Shown: piece by piece, positions 20,440 to 29,365 of the stretch
How positions within the stretch are numbered: position 1 is the stretch's first letter
Layout: the number at the start of each line of letters is the position of its first letter
From: Stenotrophomonas maltophilia
GTDB taxonomy: Bacteria > Pseudomonadota > Gammaproteobacteria > Xanthomonadales > Xanthomonadaceae
Direction of reading: 5' to 3'
Assembly: GCF_004684085.1 (NCBI RefSeq)
Contig: NZ_SRHZ01000024.1
Location: 124,001 to 188,000 of the forward strand
DNA: 64,000 bases
Position numbers and translations under genes: made by a program
Notes under the pieces: generated by a model
Told to the model about the DNA's origin: nothing
The model's database searches: none
What the model saw: the letters and a program-made list of their open reading frames with translations, nothing else

Positions 20440-20895
20440 TCAGGAGACGACGTCGACAGCGATGGTGCGGCGCTGTTCGTCATCGGCAAGGGGAAGGGGG
20501 GGCAGGATCTGCGCAAGGGTGACATCGCGCAGCGCCTCGGAAACCACGTCGTTGATCAGCCGCCAGCTGCTGCGCGCGCCGCACTTGGGCGCCATGCCGC
20601 ACTGGTGGTGGTCGTGGCTGCATTCGGTCAGGGCCAGCGGCCCTTCCATTGCTTCGACCACTTCGAACAACGAGATCTCGATGGCTGCGCGGGTCAGGCG
20701 GTAGCCGCCACGGACGCCACGCAGGCCTTCGACCAGGCCGGCCTGAGCCAGCGGCTTGAGCACCTTGCTGACGGTCGGCGGTTCCAGACCAGTGAATTCG
20801 GCCAGCTCAGTGGCACTGAGCACCTCGCCCGGGCGGGCGGCGAGCACGGTCAGCACGACGGTGGCGTAATCGGTAAGTTTGGTGACGCGCAACAT
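20440..20895 (-). CDS. sufR: Rrf2-family SUF regulator
   Basis: 151 residues from the ATG at 20895 ([15 protein letters not shown]). An Rrf2 winged helix fills residues 1-80 and is followed by a cluster-binding trio C92, C99 and C105, close to the IscR C92/C98/C104 pattern. Such regulators hold an Fe-S cluster and release repression of suf when clusters are lost. It is the first gene of the operon and so likely autoregulated; a dyad overlapping the promoter (20915-20939) is a candidate operator. The symbol denotes the proteobacterial SUF regulator and not the cyanobacterial protein. Confidence 0.92.
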   Translation of the reverse strand: MLRVTKLTDYATVVLTVLAARPGEVLSATELAEFTGLEPPTVSKVLKPLAQAGLVEGLRGVRGGYRLTRAAIEISLFEVVEAMEGPLALTECSHDHHQCGMAPKCGARSSWRLINDVVSEALRDVTLAQILPPLPLADDEQRRTIAVDVVS

Positions 20896-20914
20896 GGGGA
20901 TGCGAGTGGTTCTT

Positions 20915-20956
20915 AAAGCGGACTGAAATTGTACGCTTTTATTTGCCGCCATCCAA
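20915..20956 (-). promoter_or_regulatory. suf operon promoter with overlapping dyad
   Basis: On the minus strand, TTGGAT (20951-20956) and TACAAT (20928-20933) are 17 bases apart, a good sigma-70 match. AAAGCG-N13-CGCTTT (20915-20939) spans the -10 box and is a candidate binding site for the Rrf2 regulator. The start codon would be about 25 bases after the transcript start. Confidence 0.6.
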
Positions 20957-21105
20957 CCCGGGCATTCAGCCGGCGCTGGGGCCGGACCGGGAGCACTCAC
21001 CGGGGCCATCGCCAGGGCGCCAATGCTGCGCCAACAGGGTGATTTTCGCAATCACCCGGAATGGGCGAGAATCAACGTTCCTTTTGCTGCAGACCTCCCT
21101 TGCCG

Positions 21106-21573
21106 ATGCCCAAGAAGATCCAAGCCCGCAAGTCCGCCATCCACGGCAACGGTGTGTTTTCCGTGGCCCCGATCAAGCAGGGCGAGCGCGTGATCCAGTA
21201 CAAGGGCCTGCTGCGCAGCCACGGCGATGTCGATGCCGATGACAGTGGTGACGTCGAAAGTGGCCATACCTTCCTGTTCACCCTCAACGACGATTGGGTG
21301 ATCGATGCCAACTACAAGGGCAACGACGCGCGCTGGATCAACCACAGCTGCGACCCGAACTGCGAGGCGGTGATCGAGGAAGACGAGGATGGTGACAGCC
21401 GTGGCGACAAGGTGTTCATCGAGGCACTGCGCGATATCAAGGCCGGCGAGGAGCTGACCTACAACTACGGCATCACCCTGGCCGAGCGCCACACGGCCAA
21501 GCTGAAGAAGATCTGGGAATGCCGCTGCGGTTCGCCCAAGTGCACCGGCACCATGCTGCAGCCCAAGCGCTGA
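21106..21573 (+). CDS. SET domain protein-lysine methyltransferase
   Basis: 155 residues from the ATG at 21106. The SET fold is clear: an ARKSAIHGNGVFS start, the pseudoknot strands NHSCDPNCEAVI and GEELTYNYG, and a post-SET zinc cluster CRCGSPKCTGTM at the end. Bacterial SET proteins methylate lysines; the host target here is unknown. Such genes came from eukaryotes or spread among bacteria by transfer, but its GC and codon use match its surroundings, so any transfer is old. It is divergent from the suf operon. Confidence 0.92.
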   Translation: MPKKIQARKSAIHGNGVFSVAPIKQGERVIQYKGLLRSHGDVDADDSGDVESGHTFLFTLNDDWVIDANYKGNDARWINHSCDPNCEAVIEEDEDGDSRGDKVFIEALRDIKAGEELTYNYGITLAERHTAKLKKIWECRCGSPKCTGTMLQPKR

Positions 21574-21583
21574 CCCGCAGTGG

Positions 21584-21644
21584 GTAGTGCCGGCCACTGG
21601 CCGGCACACACGTGAAAAGCGTGCCGGCCAGCGGCTGGCACTAC
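21584..21644. repeat. Head-to-head pair of GTAG/CCGGCC REPs
   Basis: GTAGTGCCGGCC and its inverse are followed by the mirrored copy ending in CTAC. It separates the convergent SET and DUF1439 genes and may act as a bidirectional terminator. Confidence 0.9.
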
Positions 21645-21645
21645 C

Positions 21646-22242
21646 TTATTTACCCAGCACGCCGGCCGGCACCAGGTTGCCCAGATTCTGGTTGAAGGTG
21701 ACCACCAGCTTGCCGTTCTTCACCTGCGCCGACTGCACCTGCAGGGCGCCCAGCAACCCGGCCACGGCCGGATCCAGCTTGTAGATCGGTTCGCGCTGGG
21801 CGTAGTCGCTCAGCCAGGCATTGAGCAGGCCACGGGTGCGCGAATCGAGGCGACCGCCCTGGTTGGCCGGGGTGAAGTCATCCACGCTCGGCTGCTGCAG
21901 GTGGAAGCCCTGGGTCTGCGCGTCGTAGCGCAGACCACTACTGAGCTTCACCGTGCCCAGTTTGGCCGGGTTGCCGCCGGCTGTGGCCAGTGCCACATCC
22001 ATGCCCAGGTTCAATCGTTCGCCGGCCGGCAGGCTCAGCTGCGGATGGCTCATGGTCAGGGCGATCAGGCCGCCGAGGGCGTCCTGGGTGCGTGGGAAGC
22101 TGCCATCGAGGTACTGCTGCACGTCGCTGGCACCGACCGACAGTTCGCGGCCGGAGATGGAAGGGGCGGCCTGGGCGCCGATCGCAGCAGCGATCAGCAC
22201 GGTGGAGGCAGCGAGGCGGGTCATCAGGGAACGCAGGCGCAT
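21646..22242 (-). CDS. DUF1439 exported protein
   Basis: 198 residues with a signal peptide (cut near IGAQA-AP) and a DUF1439 (YceB-like) body: PSISGRELSVGASDVQQYL early, and a C-terminal KNGKLVVTFNQNLG strand. The E. coli relative YceB is a lipoprotein that binds hydrophobic molecules; here no lipobox Cys is seen, so the protein should be soluble in the periplasm. The TAA stop lies one base from the CTAC end of a REP pair. Confidence 0.8.
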   Translation of the reverse strand: MRLRSLMTRLAASTVLIAAAIGAQAAPSISGRELSVGASDVQQYLDGSFPRTQDALGGLIALTMSHPQLSLPAGERLNLGMDVALATAGGNPAKLGTVKLSSGLRYDAQTQGFHLQQPSVDDFTPANQGGRLDSRTRGLLNAWLSDYAQREPIYKLDPAVAGLLGALQVQSAQVKNGKLVVTFNQNLGNLVPAGVLGK

Positions 22243-22323
22243 GGCGGTGACCGGTGGGTATGAATGGACGAATCAAAGAGTAGCCGTGCCGGCTGAATCG
22301 TGCGTGCATGCCGCTGCAACGGT

Positions 22324-22860
22324 TCAGTCCAGCGTTGGCCGCAGCTGCGCCGACTGGATCTGCCAGGCACGGCCGTCACTGCTGGGCTGCACGCGGTACC
22401 AGCCACCGAAGCGGAAGGTGCCCTGTGCGGTGACCGCGCGGATCCGCACAGGCACCTCCAGCAGGCGCGGCGGTTGTTGGCCGTCACGTGCGAGCGGGGT
22501 ATCGCTGTCCAGGCGCAGCGTGCGCACATCCTGCAGCTGTCGCAATGCCGCGTCGTCTGCGCGATGTGGATCGGCTGGCGGAATCGCCCATGCCGCGTCG
22601 CTTGCGGTGCGGTTGCGGTTGAGCAGCGCGATCACATAGCGGTTGAGCATGATCGAGGGCGATTCGGCGTCGGCGGCCACCGCGGCGAACAGCGGGTCGA
22701 TCGCCGGTGGCTGCAGGGCGGCTGCGTCAGTATCCGCAGCGGACGGTGCTTCGGTGCTGGCGGTGGACCCGGCCGGGGCCATCGCGGGCTCCGGCTGTGG
22801 CGCCGGCCGGGAACAGCCCAGCAGCACCAGCGGCGCAATCAACAACAGGAACCTGCGCAT
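22324..22860 (-). CDS. Putative lipoprotein
   Basis: 178 residues. A lipobox LLGC (C16) follows a short hydrophobic signal, and the mature part begins with a Pro/Ala-rich linker to about residue 55. The globular remainder has no family I recognise. The second residue after Cys is Arg and not Asp, so outer-membrane sorting is expected. It stands alone between the DUF1439 gene and a small gene on the same strand. Confidence 0.75.
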   Translation of the reverse strand: MRRFLLLIAPLVLLGCSRPAPQPEPAMAPAGSTASTEAPSAADTDAAALQPPAIDPLFAAVAADAESPSIMLNRYVIALLNRNRTASDAAWAIPPADPHRADDAALRQLQDVRTLRLDSDTPLARDGQQPPRLLEVPVRIRAVTAQGTFRFGGWYRVQPSSDGRAWQIQSAQLRPTLD

Positions 22861-22916
22861 GCCTGCCTCCTCCCCGAGGCGACGTGAAGGAGGGCAGTGT
22901 ATCGGTTGCGCTGCTG

Positions 22917-23225
22917 TCAGCGGGAGGCGGGCAACTGCTCCAAGGCATCCAGTGCCGGCAGTACCTGCGCTGCGATGGCGGCCAATGCGTGGCCTTCGGT
23001 TTCGGCATGTCGCTGCACGATGTCGCGCAGCAGCTGGGTGGCGATCACCACCGTCGCACGCTCGTCGCCGCTGAGGCCGGCGGTGCGTGGGGCTGCCTCC
23101 AGCAGGCGCATCAGGTCGCGGCTGGCGCGGTGTTCAAGTTCGATGGTGCAGCGCCCGGTGCACTGCACCCCGTCCTTTTCGATGGGGGTCACCGAGATCC
23201 GGTAGCGGGTGGAGGGGCTGGCCAT
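22917..23225 (-). CDS. Small cytosolic protein (possibly DUF3861)
   Basis: 102 residues from the ATG at 23225 (MASPSTRYRISVTPIE). The opening strand followed by CTGRCTIELEHRASRDLMRLLEAA and a helical second half resembles the DUF3861 family in layout and length, but I am not certain. No signal or membrane segment. Function unknown. Confidence 0.65.
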   Translation of the reverse strand: MASPSTRYRISVTPIEKDGVQCTGRCTIELEHRASRDLMRLLEAAPRTAGLSGDERATVVIATQLLRDIVQRHAETEGHALAAIAAQVLPALDALEQLPASR

Positions 23226-23424
23226 GAGGGTGTGCTCGCCGTAGCTGTGGAGGATGTGCCCACGATAGGCAAGGCCACGGTCGGCGGCGACGGCCGGCGC
23301 TGCACGCAGTGTTCCACCCGGTACGTTCCGTGGTCGGAACAGACCGCGTCCGGCCAATGGCGACGGGCCTCAGCGGGTATTTCCCGGAAAGCGGCAACGC
23401 TGTGTTGCGGGCCGTGGTTGGGAC

Positions 23425-23455
23425 AAAAAAAACGGGACGGCCAGAGCCGTCCCGT
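23425..23455 (-). terminator. Rho-independent terminator of the HU gene
   Basis: On the minus strand, ACGGGACGGC/GCCGTCCCGT forms a 10-bp stem with a short loop, followed by a run of eight T. It ends the HU transcript 25 bases after its stop. Confidence 0.9.
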
Positions 23456-23479
23456 CGGAATCCGCTTTGGGGCGCGCGC

Positions 23480-23878
23480 TTAGAGCGCGGCGTCCTTCAG
23501 CTTCTTCAGCGGACGCACCTTCAGCTTGGTGGTGGCCGGCTTGGCAGCGAACCACTGCTCTTCCTTGGTGAACGGGTTGATGCCCTTGCGCTTCGGCTTG
23601 GCCGGCACATTGACGGTGGAGATCTTCAGCAGGCCCGGCAGGGTGAAGGAGCCAGCGCCCTTCTTGTGCACCGAGGAGGCGACGGCGCTTTCCAGCGAGG
23701 CCAGCACAGCGCGGACGTCCTTGGCGATGACGCCGGAGGCTTCAGCGATGTGTGCAACCAGGCCGGACTTGGTCAGCACTTCCTTGATCGGCTTCGGAGC
23801 GGCCGGCTTGGCGGCTGCCTTCGTCGCGACTTTCTTCACTGCCTTCTTCGGGGCAGCCTTCTTAGCGGTCTTTGCCAT
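23480..23878 (-). CDS. HU-family DNA-binding protein with Lys/Ala-rich N-terminal tail
   Basis: 132 residues from the ATG at 23878. The first 40 or so are a Lys/Ala/Pro-rich tail (MAKTAKKAAPKKAVKK and similar repeats), like histone H1. From about 46 a normal HU domain follows, with GAGSFTLPGLLKI and the DNA-gripping arm around NVPAKPKRKGINPFT. HU proteins bend and compact DNA. The tail should increase DNA binding or compaction; similar tailed HU proteins occur in xanthomonads. It has its own promoter and terminator. Confidence 0.9.
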   Translation of the reverse strand: MAKTAKKAAPKKAVKKVATKAAAKPAAPKPIKEVLTKSGLVAHIAEASGVIAKDVRAVLASLESAVASSVHKKGAGSFTLPGLLKISTVNVPAKPKRKGINPFTKEEQWFAAKPATTKLKVRPLKKLKDAAL

Positions 23879-24249
23879 GGTTTCCTGTTCCGTGAACGGT
23901 TGGTTGTTTGGTCGGCGCCGAACCCCGTCGGCAAGCGCAATGTAGGGCAACTCTCGGGCGCCGCCAATAGCCCGGAGCGCGGAAAGTGCATGTTTTTTCA
24001 TATCCAGGCCGATTCAGCACATGGCCGCTGGTGGGGGATGGGGGTGTCGCGACGCGGCCGGCAATGCCTGTCCCGCCAGCACGGGGATGCGCGAAATCAC
24101 TGAAAACAAGGGAAAAGTGCGCGTTTCCCTGGCGAGGAAGTGTCCACGTGCCTGCATCCAGGATGACGTTCGGCGTGCGGCGGAGCGACGCAGGGCTAAC
24201 GCGTGCCGTGCGAGGGTGAACGTTCATCACCGCCACGCAGGAGCAGCAC
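23879..24249. other. Intergenic region between divergent HU and OsmC genes
   Basis: 371 bases without a gene. It holds the HU promoter and, near its other end, presumably the osmC promoter. I see no repeat, RNA gene or further motif here. Confidence 0.5.
23939..23967 (-). promoter_or_regulatory. Probable promoter of the HU gene
   Basis: Minus-strand TTGGCG (23962-23967) and TACATT (23939-23944) are 17 bases apart, about 55-60 bases before the HU start codon. Confidence 0.45.
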
Positions 24250-24681
24250 ATGGGAATCTCGCGACACGCCACCGCGCACTGGGAAGGCGATCTGAAGTCC
24301 GGCAAGGGACAGTTGAGCACGCCGCAGAGCGGGCTGCTGGACAAGACCCGCTATGGCTTCAACAGCCGTTTCGGCGACGAGAAAGGCACCAATCCGGAAG
24401 AACTGATCGCCGCTGCGCATGCCGGCTGTTTCACCATGGCGCTGTCGGCCAAGCTCGGCGAAGCCGGCTTCACCCCGACCTCGCTGGATACCGAGGCCAA
24501 GGTCGACCTGTCACTGGAAGGCGGCCCGCAGCTGTCGCAGATCCGGCTGAAAGTGAAGGCCGTGGTGCCGGGTATCGATGCGGCACAGTTCCGCGCCATT
24601 GCCGATGACGCAAAGCAGAACTGCCCGGTGTCCAAGGCGCTGAGTGCGGTACCGATCAGCCTGGAAGCCGAGCTGGGCTGA
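24250..24681 (+). CDS. osmC: OsmC family peroxidase
   Basis: 143 residues of the OsmC branch, with the reactive pair C60 (AHAGCF) and C125 (KQNCPVS) and the usual NPEELIAAAHAGC block. OsmC reduces organic hydroperoxides through its thiols in the cytosol. Single gene, with a REP pair just after the stop. Confidence 0.93.
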   Translation: MGISRHATAHWEGDLKSGKGQLSTPQSGLLDKTRYGFNSRFGDEKGTNPEELIAAAHAGCFTMALSAKLGEAGFTPTSLDTEAKVDLSLEGGPQLSQIRLKVKAVVPGIDAAQFRAIADDAKQNCPVSKALSAVPISLEAELG

Positions 24682-24687
24682 TAGGCG

Positions 24688-24748
24688 GTAGCGCCGGTCC
24701 ATGCCCGGCGAGCGCAGCAGAAAGACGCCGGGCATGGCCCGGCGCTAT
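24688..24748. repeat. Head-to-head REP pair (GTAG, CCGGG type)
   Basis: GTAGCGCCGG...CCCGGCG and its mirror CGCCGGGC...GGCGCTAT lie between the convergent osmC and phzF genes. Confidence 0.85.
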
Positions 24749-24761
24749 CGCGTACAGGCGA

Positions 24762-25640
24762 TCACCAGTCGAGGGTGCCGGTAATCACCGTCTGCACCTG
24801 GCCGCCGGACCAGACCTCGCCATCGGCGTCGACCCGCAGGGTCAGGCGTGCGTCGTGGCCGACTTCGCGGCCCTGGCTGACTTCGAACGGTGCACGGCCC
24901 CGTGGCAGCGCATCACGCAGATCCAGCCATGCGGCCAGCACGGCATTGGCGGCCCCCGAGGCAGCATCCTCGAAGCGCCGGCCATTGCCGACGAAGGCGC
25001 GCACGGCCAGGTCGAATCCCTCGCTGCCATCGCTGAAGGCATAGGCGAACACGCCCATGCTGTCGGTGGACTCGGCCAGTGCGGCCACCGCGTCCCAGTC
25101 CGGATGCAGGGCGCGCAAGGCGGCTTCATCGGCAACCTGCACCACCCACCAGCTGCGCCCACCCTGCATGCGTGCAGGCGGCAGCGTGCCAAGCGGCCAT
25201 TCCTTCAGCGCCGCCTGCAGGCGTGGATCGGTCGCCTCGGCGGTTTCGGCCAGCTGCGCGCGCGGAGTACGGATGGCAATCCGCTGCTGCGTGCCTTCGC
25301 CACTGACGCGCAGCGGCAGCGCACCGGCGATGCCGTCCTGCACCAGCACGCCATCGACCGCTGTCGCCAGCCCTGCCTGCAGTACCGCATGTGCGGTGCC
25401 TACGCTGGGATGGCCAGCAAACGGAACTTCCTTCTGCGGGCTGAACATGCGCAGGCGGTAGCTGGTGCCGGATGCCTGCGGGGGGAACACGAAGGTGGTT
25501 TCCGGCAGACGCGTCCAGCGGGCGATGGCCTGCATGCTGGCGTCGTCCAGGCCTTCGGCATCGAGCACTACGGCCAGCGGATTACCCGCGCCGGGGCGCG
25601 GGGAAAACACATCCAGCTGCAGGAAACGGCGGGTGGTCAT
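24762..25640 (-). CDS. PhzF-family isomerase, copy 1
   Basis: 292 residues from the ATG at 25640 (MTTRRFLQLDVFSPRPGAGN). PhzF fold with the catalytic Glu in LPETTFVFP, the SPQKEVPFAGHPSVGTAH block and the late DAASGAANAVLAAWL segment. PhzF enzymes isomerise dihydro-hydroxyanthranilate in phenazine synthesis, but no phenazine genes are here, and most family members have unknown substrates. It is a tandem paralogue of the next gene. Confidence 0.9.
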   Translation of the reverse strand: MTTRRFLQLDVFSPRPGAGNPLAVVLDAEGLDDASMQAIARWTRLPETTFVFPPQASGTSYRLRMFSPQKEVPFAGHPSVGTAHAVLQAGLATAVDGVLVQDGIAGALPLRVSGEGTQQRIAIRTPRAQLAETAEATDPRLQAALKEWPLGTLPPARMQGGRSWWVVQVADEAALRALHPDWDAVAALAESTDSMGVFAYAFSDGSEGFDLAVRAFVGNGRRFEDAASGAANAVLAAWLDLRDALPRGRAPFEVSQGREVGHDARLTLRVDADGEVWSGGQVQTVITGTLDW

Positions 25641-25673
25641 CGGGGCGAAACTCCAGGGATGAAGGGGAATACG

Positions 25674-25739
25674 GTAGCGCGGGGCCATGCCCCGCGAGCG
25701 CGCAGCACGGCCAAGCTTCCGGGCATGGGCCGGCGCTAC
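25674..25739. repeat. Head-to-head REP pair between the phzF genes
   Basis: GTAGCGCGGGGCCATGCCCC is followed by an inverted partner ending in GGCGCTAC. The terminal CTA is the stop codon (TAG, minus strand) of the second phzF gene. Confidence 0.88.
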
Positions 25740-26608
25740 CAGCGAAGGTGTCCATCGATGACCGGCTGCACCTGGCCGCCGATCCACACCGTGCCCTGCG
25801 CATCGACCTCGACCTGCACGCGGCCATCGCGACCGACCTCGCGACCCTGACTCGCCACATAGCGACCCTCGCGGCCGGGCAGGGCAGTGCGCTGCCGCAG
25901 CCAGGCGCCGATCAGGGCGTTGGCGCTGCCGGTCACCGGATCCTCGGGTACGGCGGCCGCATCGGCGGGGCAGAAGGCGCGCACCACGCGGGCATGGTCG
26001 GCGCCGGCCTCGTCGGCGAACACGGCCAGACCGGTAGCGTCGGTGGCCAGGCTCCAGCTGCGCAGGGCCGCCATATCCGGCGCCAGGCCGCGTACGGTGG
26101 CGGCGTCGCGCAGCGGCAGCAGCCACCAGCGTGCGCCGTTGTCCCACAGTTCGGGTACCTGCCCGCTGGCAGCCAGCGCCAGCAGCTCCTTCGGCGCGGC
26201 GCCGGCCGTCGTCTCCAGTTGCCGCGCTGGTGGGCTGGCCAGCTGGATCTGCAGTGCCTCGGCCGGGCCGCTCACCCGTACCGGCAGCAACCCCGCTGCG
26301 CATTGCTGCAGCAGGGCGCCGTCGCGCGGTTGCGCCAGGCCGCAGGTCACCGCCGCCCAGGCGGCGCCGACACTGGGGTGGCCGGCAAATGCCAGCTCGC
26401 GGCTCGGGGTGAAAATGCGGATGTGGTAGTCGGCCCCGGGCGCGTTGGGGCGCAGGAAGAACACCGTCTCGGACAGGTTCAGCCAGGCGGCCAGGGTCTG
26501 CATCTGGTTGCTGGAGAGCCCGTCGGCGTCCAGGACGGCGCCCAGCGGATTGCCGGTGCCGGGGCGGGGGGCGAAGACATCGAGCTGCAGGTAACGAAGG
26601 ACGGCCAT
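25736..26608 (-). CDS. PhzF-family isomerase, copy 2
   Basis: 290 residues, collinear with copy 1 (both have R-F/Y-LQLDVF-PRPG-GNPL, FAGHPSVG and a late TGSANALIGAWL-type block), so the two arose by tandem duplication. The catalytic Glu is in LSETVFFLR. Its TAG stop is part of the GTAG head of the REP pair downstream. It is divergent from lysAC. Confidence 0.9.
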   Translation of the reverse strand: MAVLRYLQLDVFAPRPGTGNPLGAVLDADGLSSNQMQTLAAWLNLSETVFFLRPNAPGADYHIRIFTPSRELAFAGHPSVGAAWAAVTCGLAQPRDGALLQQCAAGLLPVRVSGPAEALQIQLASPPARQLETTAGAAPKELLALAASGQVPELWDNGARWWLLPLRDAATVRGLAPDMAALRSWSLATDATGLAVFADEAGADHARVVRAFCPADAAAVPEDPVTGSANALIGAWLRQRTALPGREGRYVASQGREVGRDGRVQVEVDAQGTVWIGGQVQPVIDGHLRW

Positions 26609-26640
26609 CTACGGGGATATTGCGCTTAGAATCAAAGGTT

Positions 26641-26656
26641 CCGCCCCCGAGGGCGG
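26641..26656 (+). other. Short GC hairpin in the lysAC leader
   Basis: CCGCCC-CCGA-GGGCGG forms a 6-bp stem about 28 bases before the lysAC start. No T-run follows. It could be a leader structure; function not known. Confidence 0.3.
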
Positions 26657-26683
26657 CTTCCCCACATTCTACATAGCCAATCC

Positions 26684-29278
26684 ATGTCAGCTTCCCCCCT
26701 TGTCGATCGTTGGATCGTACTGAAGTTCGGCGGCACCTCGGTGTCGCGTCGTCATCGCTGGGACACGATCGGGAAGCTGGCGAAAAAACGTGCGGAAGAG
26801 ACAGGTTCGCGCGTACTGGTGGTGGTTTCGGCGCTGTCCGGGGTCACCAACGAGCTGACCGCGATCGCCGATGGCGCGCCGGACAGCCGTGATCGCGTGG
26901 CAGCGCTGGTCGAGCGCCATGAGGGTTTCCTGGTCGAGCTGGGCCTGGGCCGTGAGGTGCTGGCCGAACGTCTGGCTGCGCTGCAGGGCCTGCTCGACGA
27001 TACGCGTGCGACAACCCGTCCGCTGGAGTGGCAGGCCGAAGTACTGGGCCAGGGCGAACTGCTGTCGTCCAGCCTGGGTGCGGCCTATCTGCGCGCCAGC
27101 GGCCTGGATTTCGGCTGGATGGATGCCCGCCAGTGGCTGGATGCACTGCCGCCGCAGCCGAACCAGAGCGACTGGTCGCAGCGCCTGTCGGTGAACTGCC
27201 AGTGGCGCGCCGATGCCGAGTGGGCGCAGCGTTTCCGCGCGCAGCCGACCCGCCTGCTGATCACCCAGGGCTTCATCTCCCGCCATGCCGACGGTGGCAC
27301 CGCCATTCTTGGCCGCGGCGGCTCGGATACTTCAGCGGCGTACTTCGGTGCGCTGCTCGGCGCCAGCCGCGTGGAGATCTGGACCGATGTGCCGGGCATG
27401 TTCAGTGCAAATCCGCGCGACGTGCCGGACGCGCGCCTGCTGACCCGGCTGGACTACTACGAGGCGCAGGAAATCGCCACCACCGGCGCCAAGGTGCTGC
27501 ATCCGCGCTCGATCAAGCCATGCCGCGATGCGGGCGTGCCGATGGCCATCCTCGATACCGAGCGCCCGGAACTGCCGGGCACCAGCATCGATGGCAACGC
27601 CGCGCCGGTGCCGGGGGTGAAGGCGATCAGCCGCCGCAACGGCATCGTGCTGGTGTCGATGGAAGGCATCGGCATGTGGCAGCAGGTCGGCTTCCTGGCC
27701 GATGTGTTCGGTCTGTTCAAGAAGCACGGGCTGTCGGTGGACCTGATCGGTTCGGCCGAGACCAACGTCACCGTGTCGCTGGACCCATCCGAGAATCTGG
27801 TCAACACCGATGTGCTGGCCGCGCTGTCGGCTGACCTGTCGCAGATCTGCAAGGTGAAGGTGATCGTGCCGTGCGCGGCCATCACCCTGGTCGGCCTGGG
27901 CATGCGCTCGCTGCTGCACAAGCTGTCGGACGTGTGGGCGACCTTCGGTCGTGAACGCGTGCACATGATTTCGCAGTCGTCCAACGATCTGAACCTGACC
28001 TTCGTGATCGACGAGGCCGATGCCGATGGCCTGCTGCCGATCCTGCATGCCGAGCTGATCGACAGCGGTGCAATGCCGGTGGAAGAGACCGAGGTATTCG
28101 GTCCGCGCTGGCGCGAGATTGCCGGTACCGTGCGTCCGCGCGGTACGCCGTGGTGGCGGGGCCAGCGTGCGCACCTTTTGCAACTGGCCGATGCCGGTAC
28201 GCCGCGCTACGTCTACCACCTGCCGACGGTGCGCGCCCGCGCCCGCGCGCTGGCCGCGATCAAGCCGATCGACCAGCGCTACTACGCGATCAAGGCCAAC
28301 AGCCATCCGGCCATCCTGCAGCTGCTGGAAGCCGAGGGCTTCGGCCTGGAGTGCGTATCGCACGGTGAACTGAAGCACGTGTTCCAGCATCTGCCGGAGC
28401 TGTCGCCCAAGCGCGTGCTGTTCACCCCCAGCTTCTGCCCGCGCGAAGAGTACGAAGCTGCCTTCGCATTGGGCGTGACCGTTACTATCGACAATGTCGA
28501 AGCACTGCAGCGTTGGCCGGACCTGTTCCGCAACCGCGAACTGTGGCTGCGGGTTGATCTGGGCCGTGGCGAAGGCCACCACGCCAAGGTCCGTACCGGC
28601 GGCAAGGATTCCAAGTTCGGGCTGCCGATCGCCCGCGTGGACGAGTTCGTGCGCGCAGCCACCGAGCTGGGCACGCGCGTGGTCGGCCTGCATGCGCATC
28701 TGGGCAGCGGCGTGGAAACCGCGCAGCACTGGCGCCTGATGTGCGATGAGCTGGCCGGCTTCGCCCGCCGCATCGGCAGCGTGCACACCATCGACATCGG
28801 TGGTGGCCTGCCGATTCCTTACAGTGCCGAGGACGAGCCGTTCGATCTGGATGCCTGGGCCGAGGGCCTGGCCGAGGTCAAGGCGCTGCACCCGGCATTC
28901 CGCCTGGCGATCGAGCCGGGTCGCTTCCTGGTGGCCGAATCCGGCGTTCTGCTGACCCACGCCACCCAGGTGGTGGAGAAGGACGGCGTGCGTCGTGTCG
29001 GTCTGGATGCGGGCATGAACACACTGATGCGCCCGGCCCTGTACGACGCCTGGCACGATATCGAGAACCTCAGCCGCCAGGGCGGTTATGCCGAGGCGGC
29101 GTTCGATGTGGTCGGCCCGATCTGCGAATCCAGCGACGTGTTCGGCAAGCGCCGCAAGCTGCCGGTATCGACCGCGCCGGACGATGTGATGTTGATCGCC
29201 GATGCCGGTGCCTACGGCTATGTGATGTCCAACACCTACAACCAGCGGGCGATGCCGCGCGAAGACGTGATCGAGTGA
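26684..29278 (+). CDS. lysAC: Bifunctional aspartate kinase / diaminopimelate decarboxylase
   Basis: 864 residues joining the first and last enzymes of lysine synthesis. The aspartokinase begins with LKFGGTSVSRR (13-23) and runs through ACT domains to about 450. The decarboxylase follows, with PLP lysine K537 in YYAIKANSHP, HLGSGVETAQHW, and the ICESSDVFGK cysteine loop near the end. The order kinase-decarboxylase in one chain is known in xanthomonads and Xylella. The fusion could channel control of both steps, since lysine acts on the ACT domains. It is followed by murL. Confidence 0.96.
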   Translation: MSASPLVDRWIVLKFGGTSVSRRHRWDTIGKLAKKRAEETGSRVLVVVSALSGVTNELTAIADGAPDSRDRVAALVERHEGFLVELGLGREVLAERLAALQGLLDDTRATTRPLEWQAEVLGQGELLSSSLGAAYLRASGLDFGWMDARQWLDALPPQPNQSDWSQRLSVNCQWRADAEWAQRFRAQPTRLLITQGFISRHADGGTAILGRGGSDTSAAYFGALLGASRVEIWTDVPGMFSANPRDVPDARLLTRLDYYEAQEIATTGAKVLHPRSIKPCRDAGVPMAILDTERPELPGTSIDGNAAPVPGVKAISRRNGIVLVSMEGIGMWQQVGFLADVFGLFKKHGLSVDLIGSAETNVTVSLDPSENLVNTDVLAALSADLSQICKVKVIVPCAAITLVGLGMRSLLHKLSDVWATFGRERVHMISQSSNDLNLTFVIDEADADGLLPILHAELIDSGAMPVEETEVFGPRWREIAGTVRPRGTPWWRGQRAHLLQLADAGTPRYVYHLPTVRARARALAAIKPIDQRYYAIKANSHPAILQLLEAEGFGLECVSHGELKHVFQHLPELSPKRVLFTPSFCPREEYEAAFALGVTVTIDNVEALQRWPDLFRNRELWLRVDLGRGEGHHAKVRTGGKDSKFGLPIARVDEFVRAATELGTRVVGLHAHLGSGVETAQHWRLMCDELAGFARRIGSVHTIDIGGGLPIPYSAEDEPFDLDAWAEGLAEVKALHPAFRLAIEPGRFLVAESGVLLTHATQVVEKDGVRRVGLDAGMNTLMRPALYDAWHDIENLSRQGGYAEAAFDVVGPICESSDVFGKRRKLPVSTAPDDVMLIADAGAYGYVMSNTYNQRAMPREDVIE

Positions 29279-29365
29279 TCTGCGTCCGCGCCCTGCACCC
29301 GCCCACCGACATGCCCCGCGCCAACGCGCGGGTGCGTGCCTGACCGTGCTTGAACTGGATTCACC

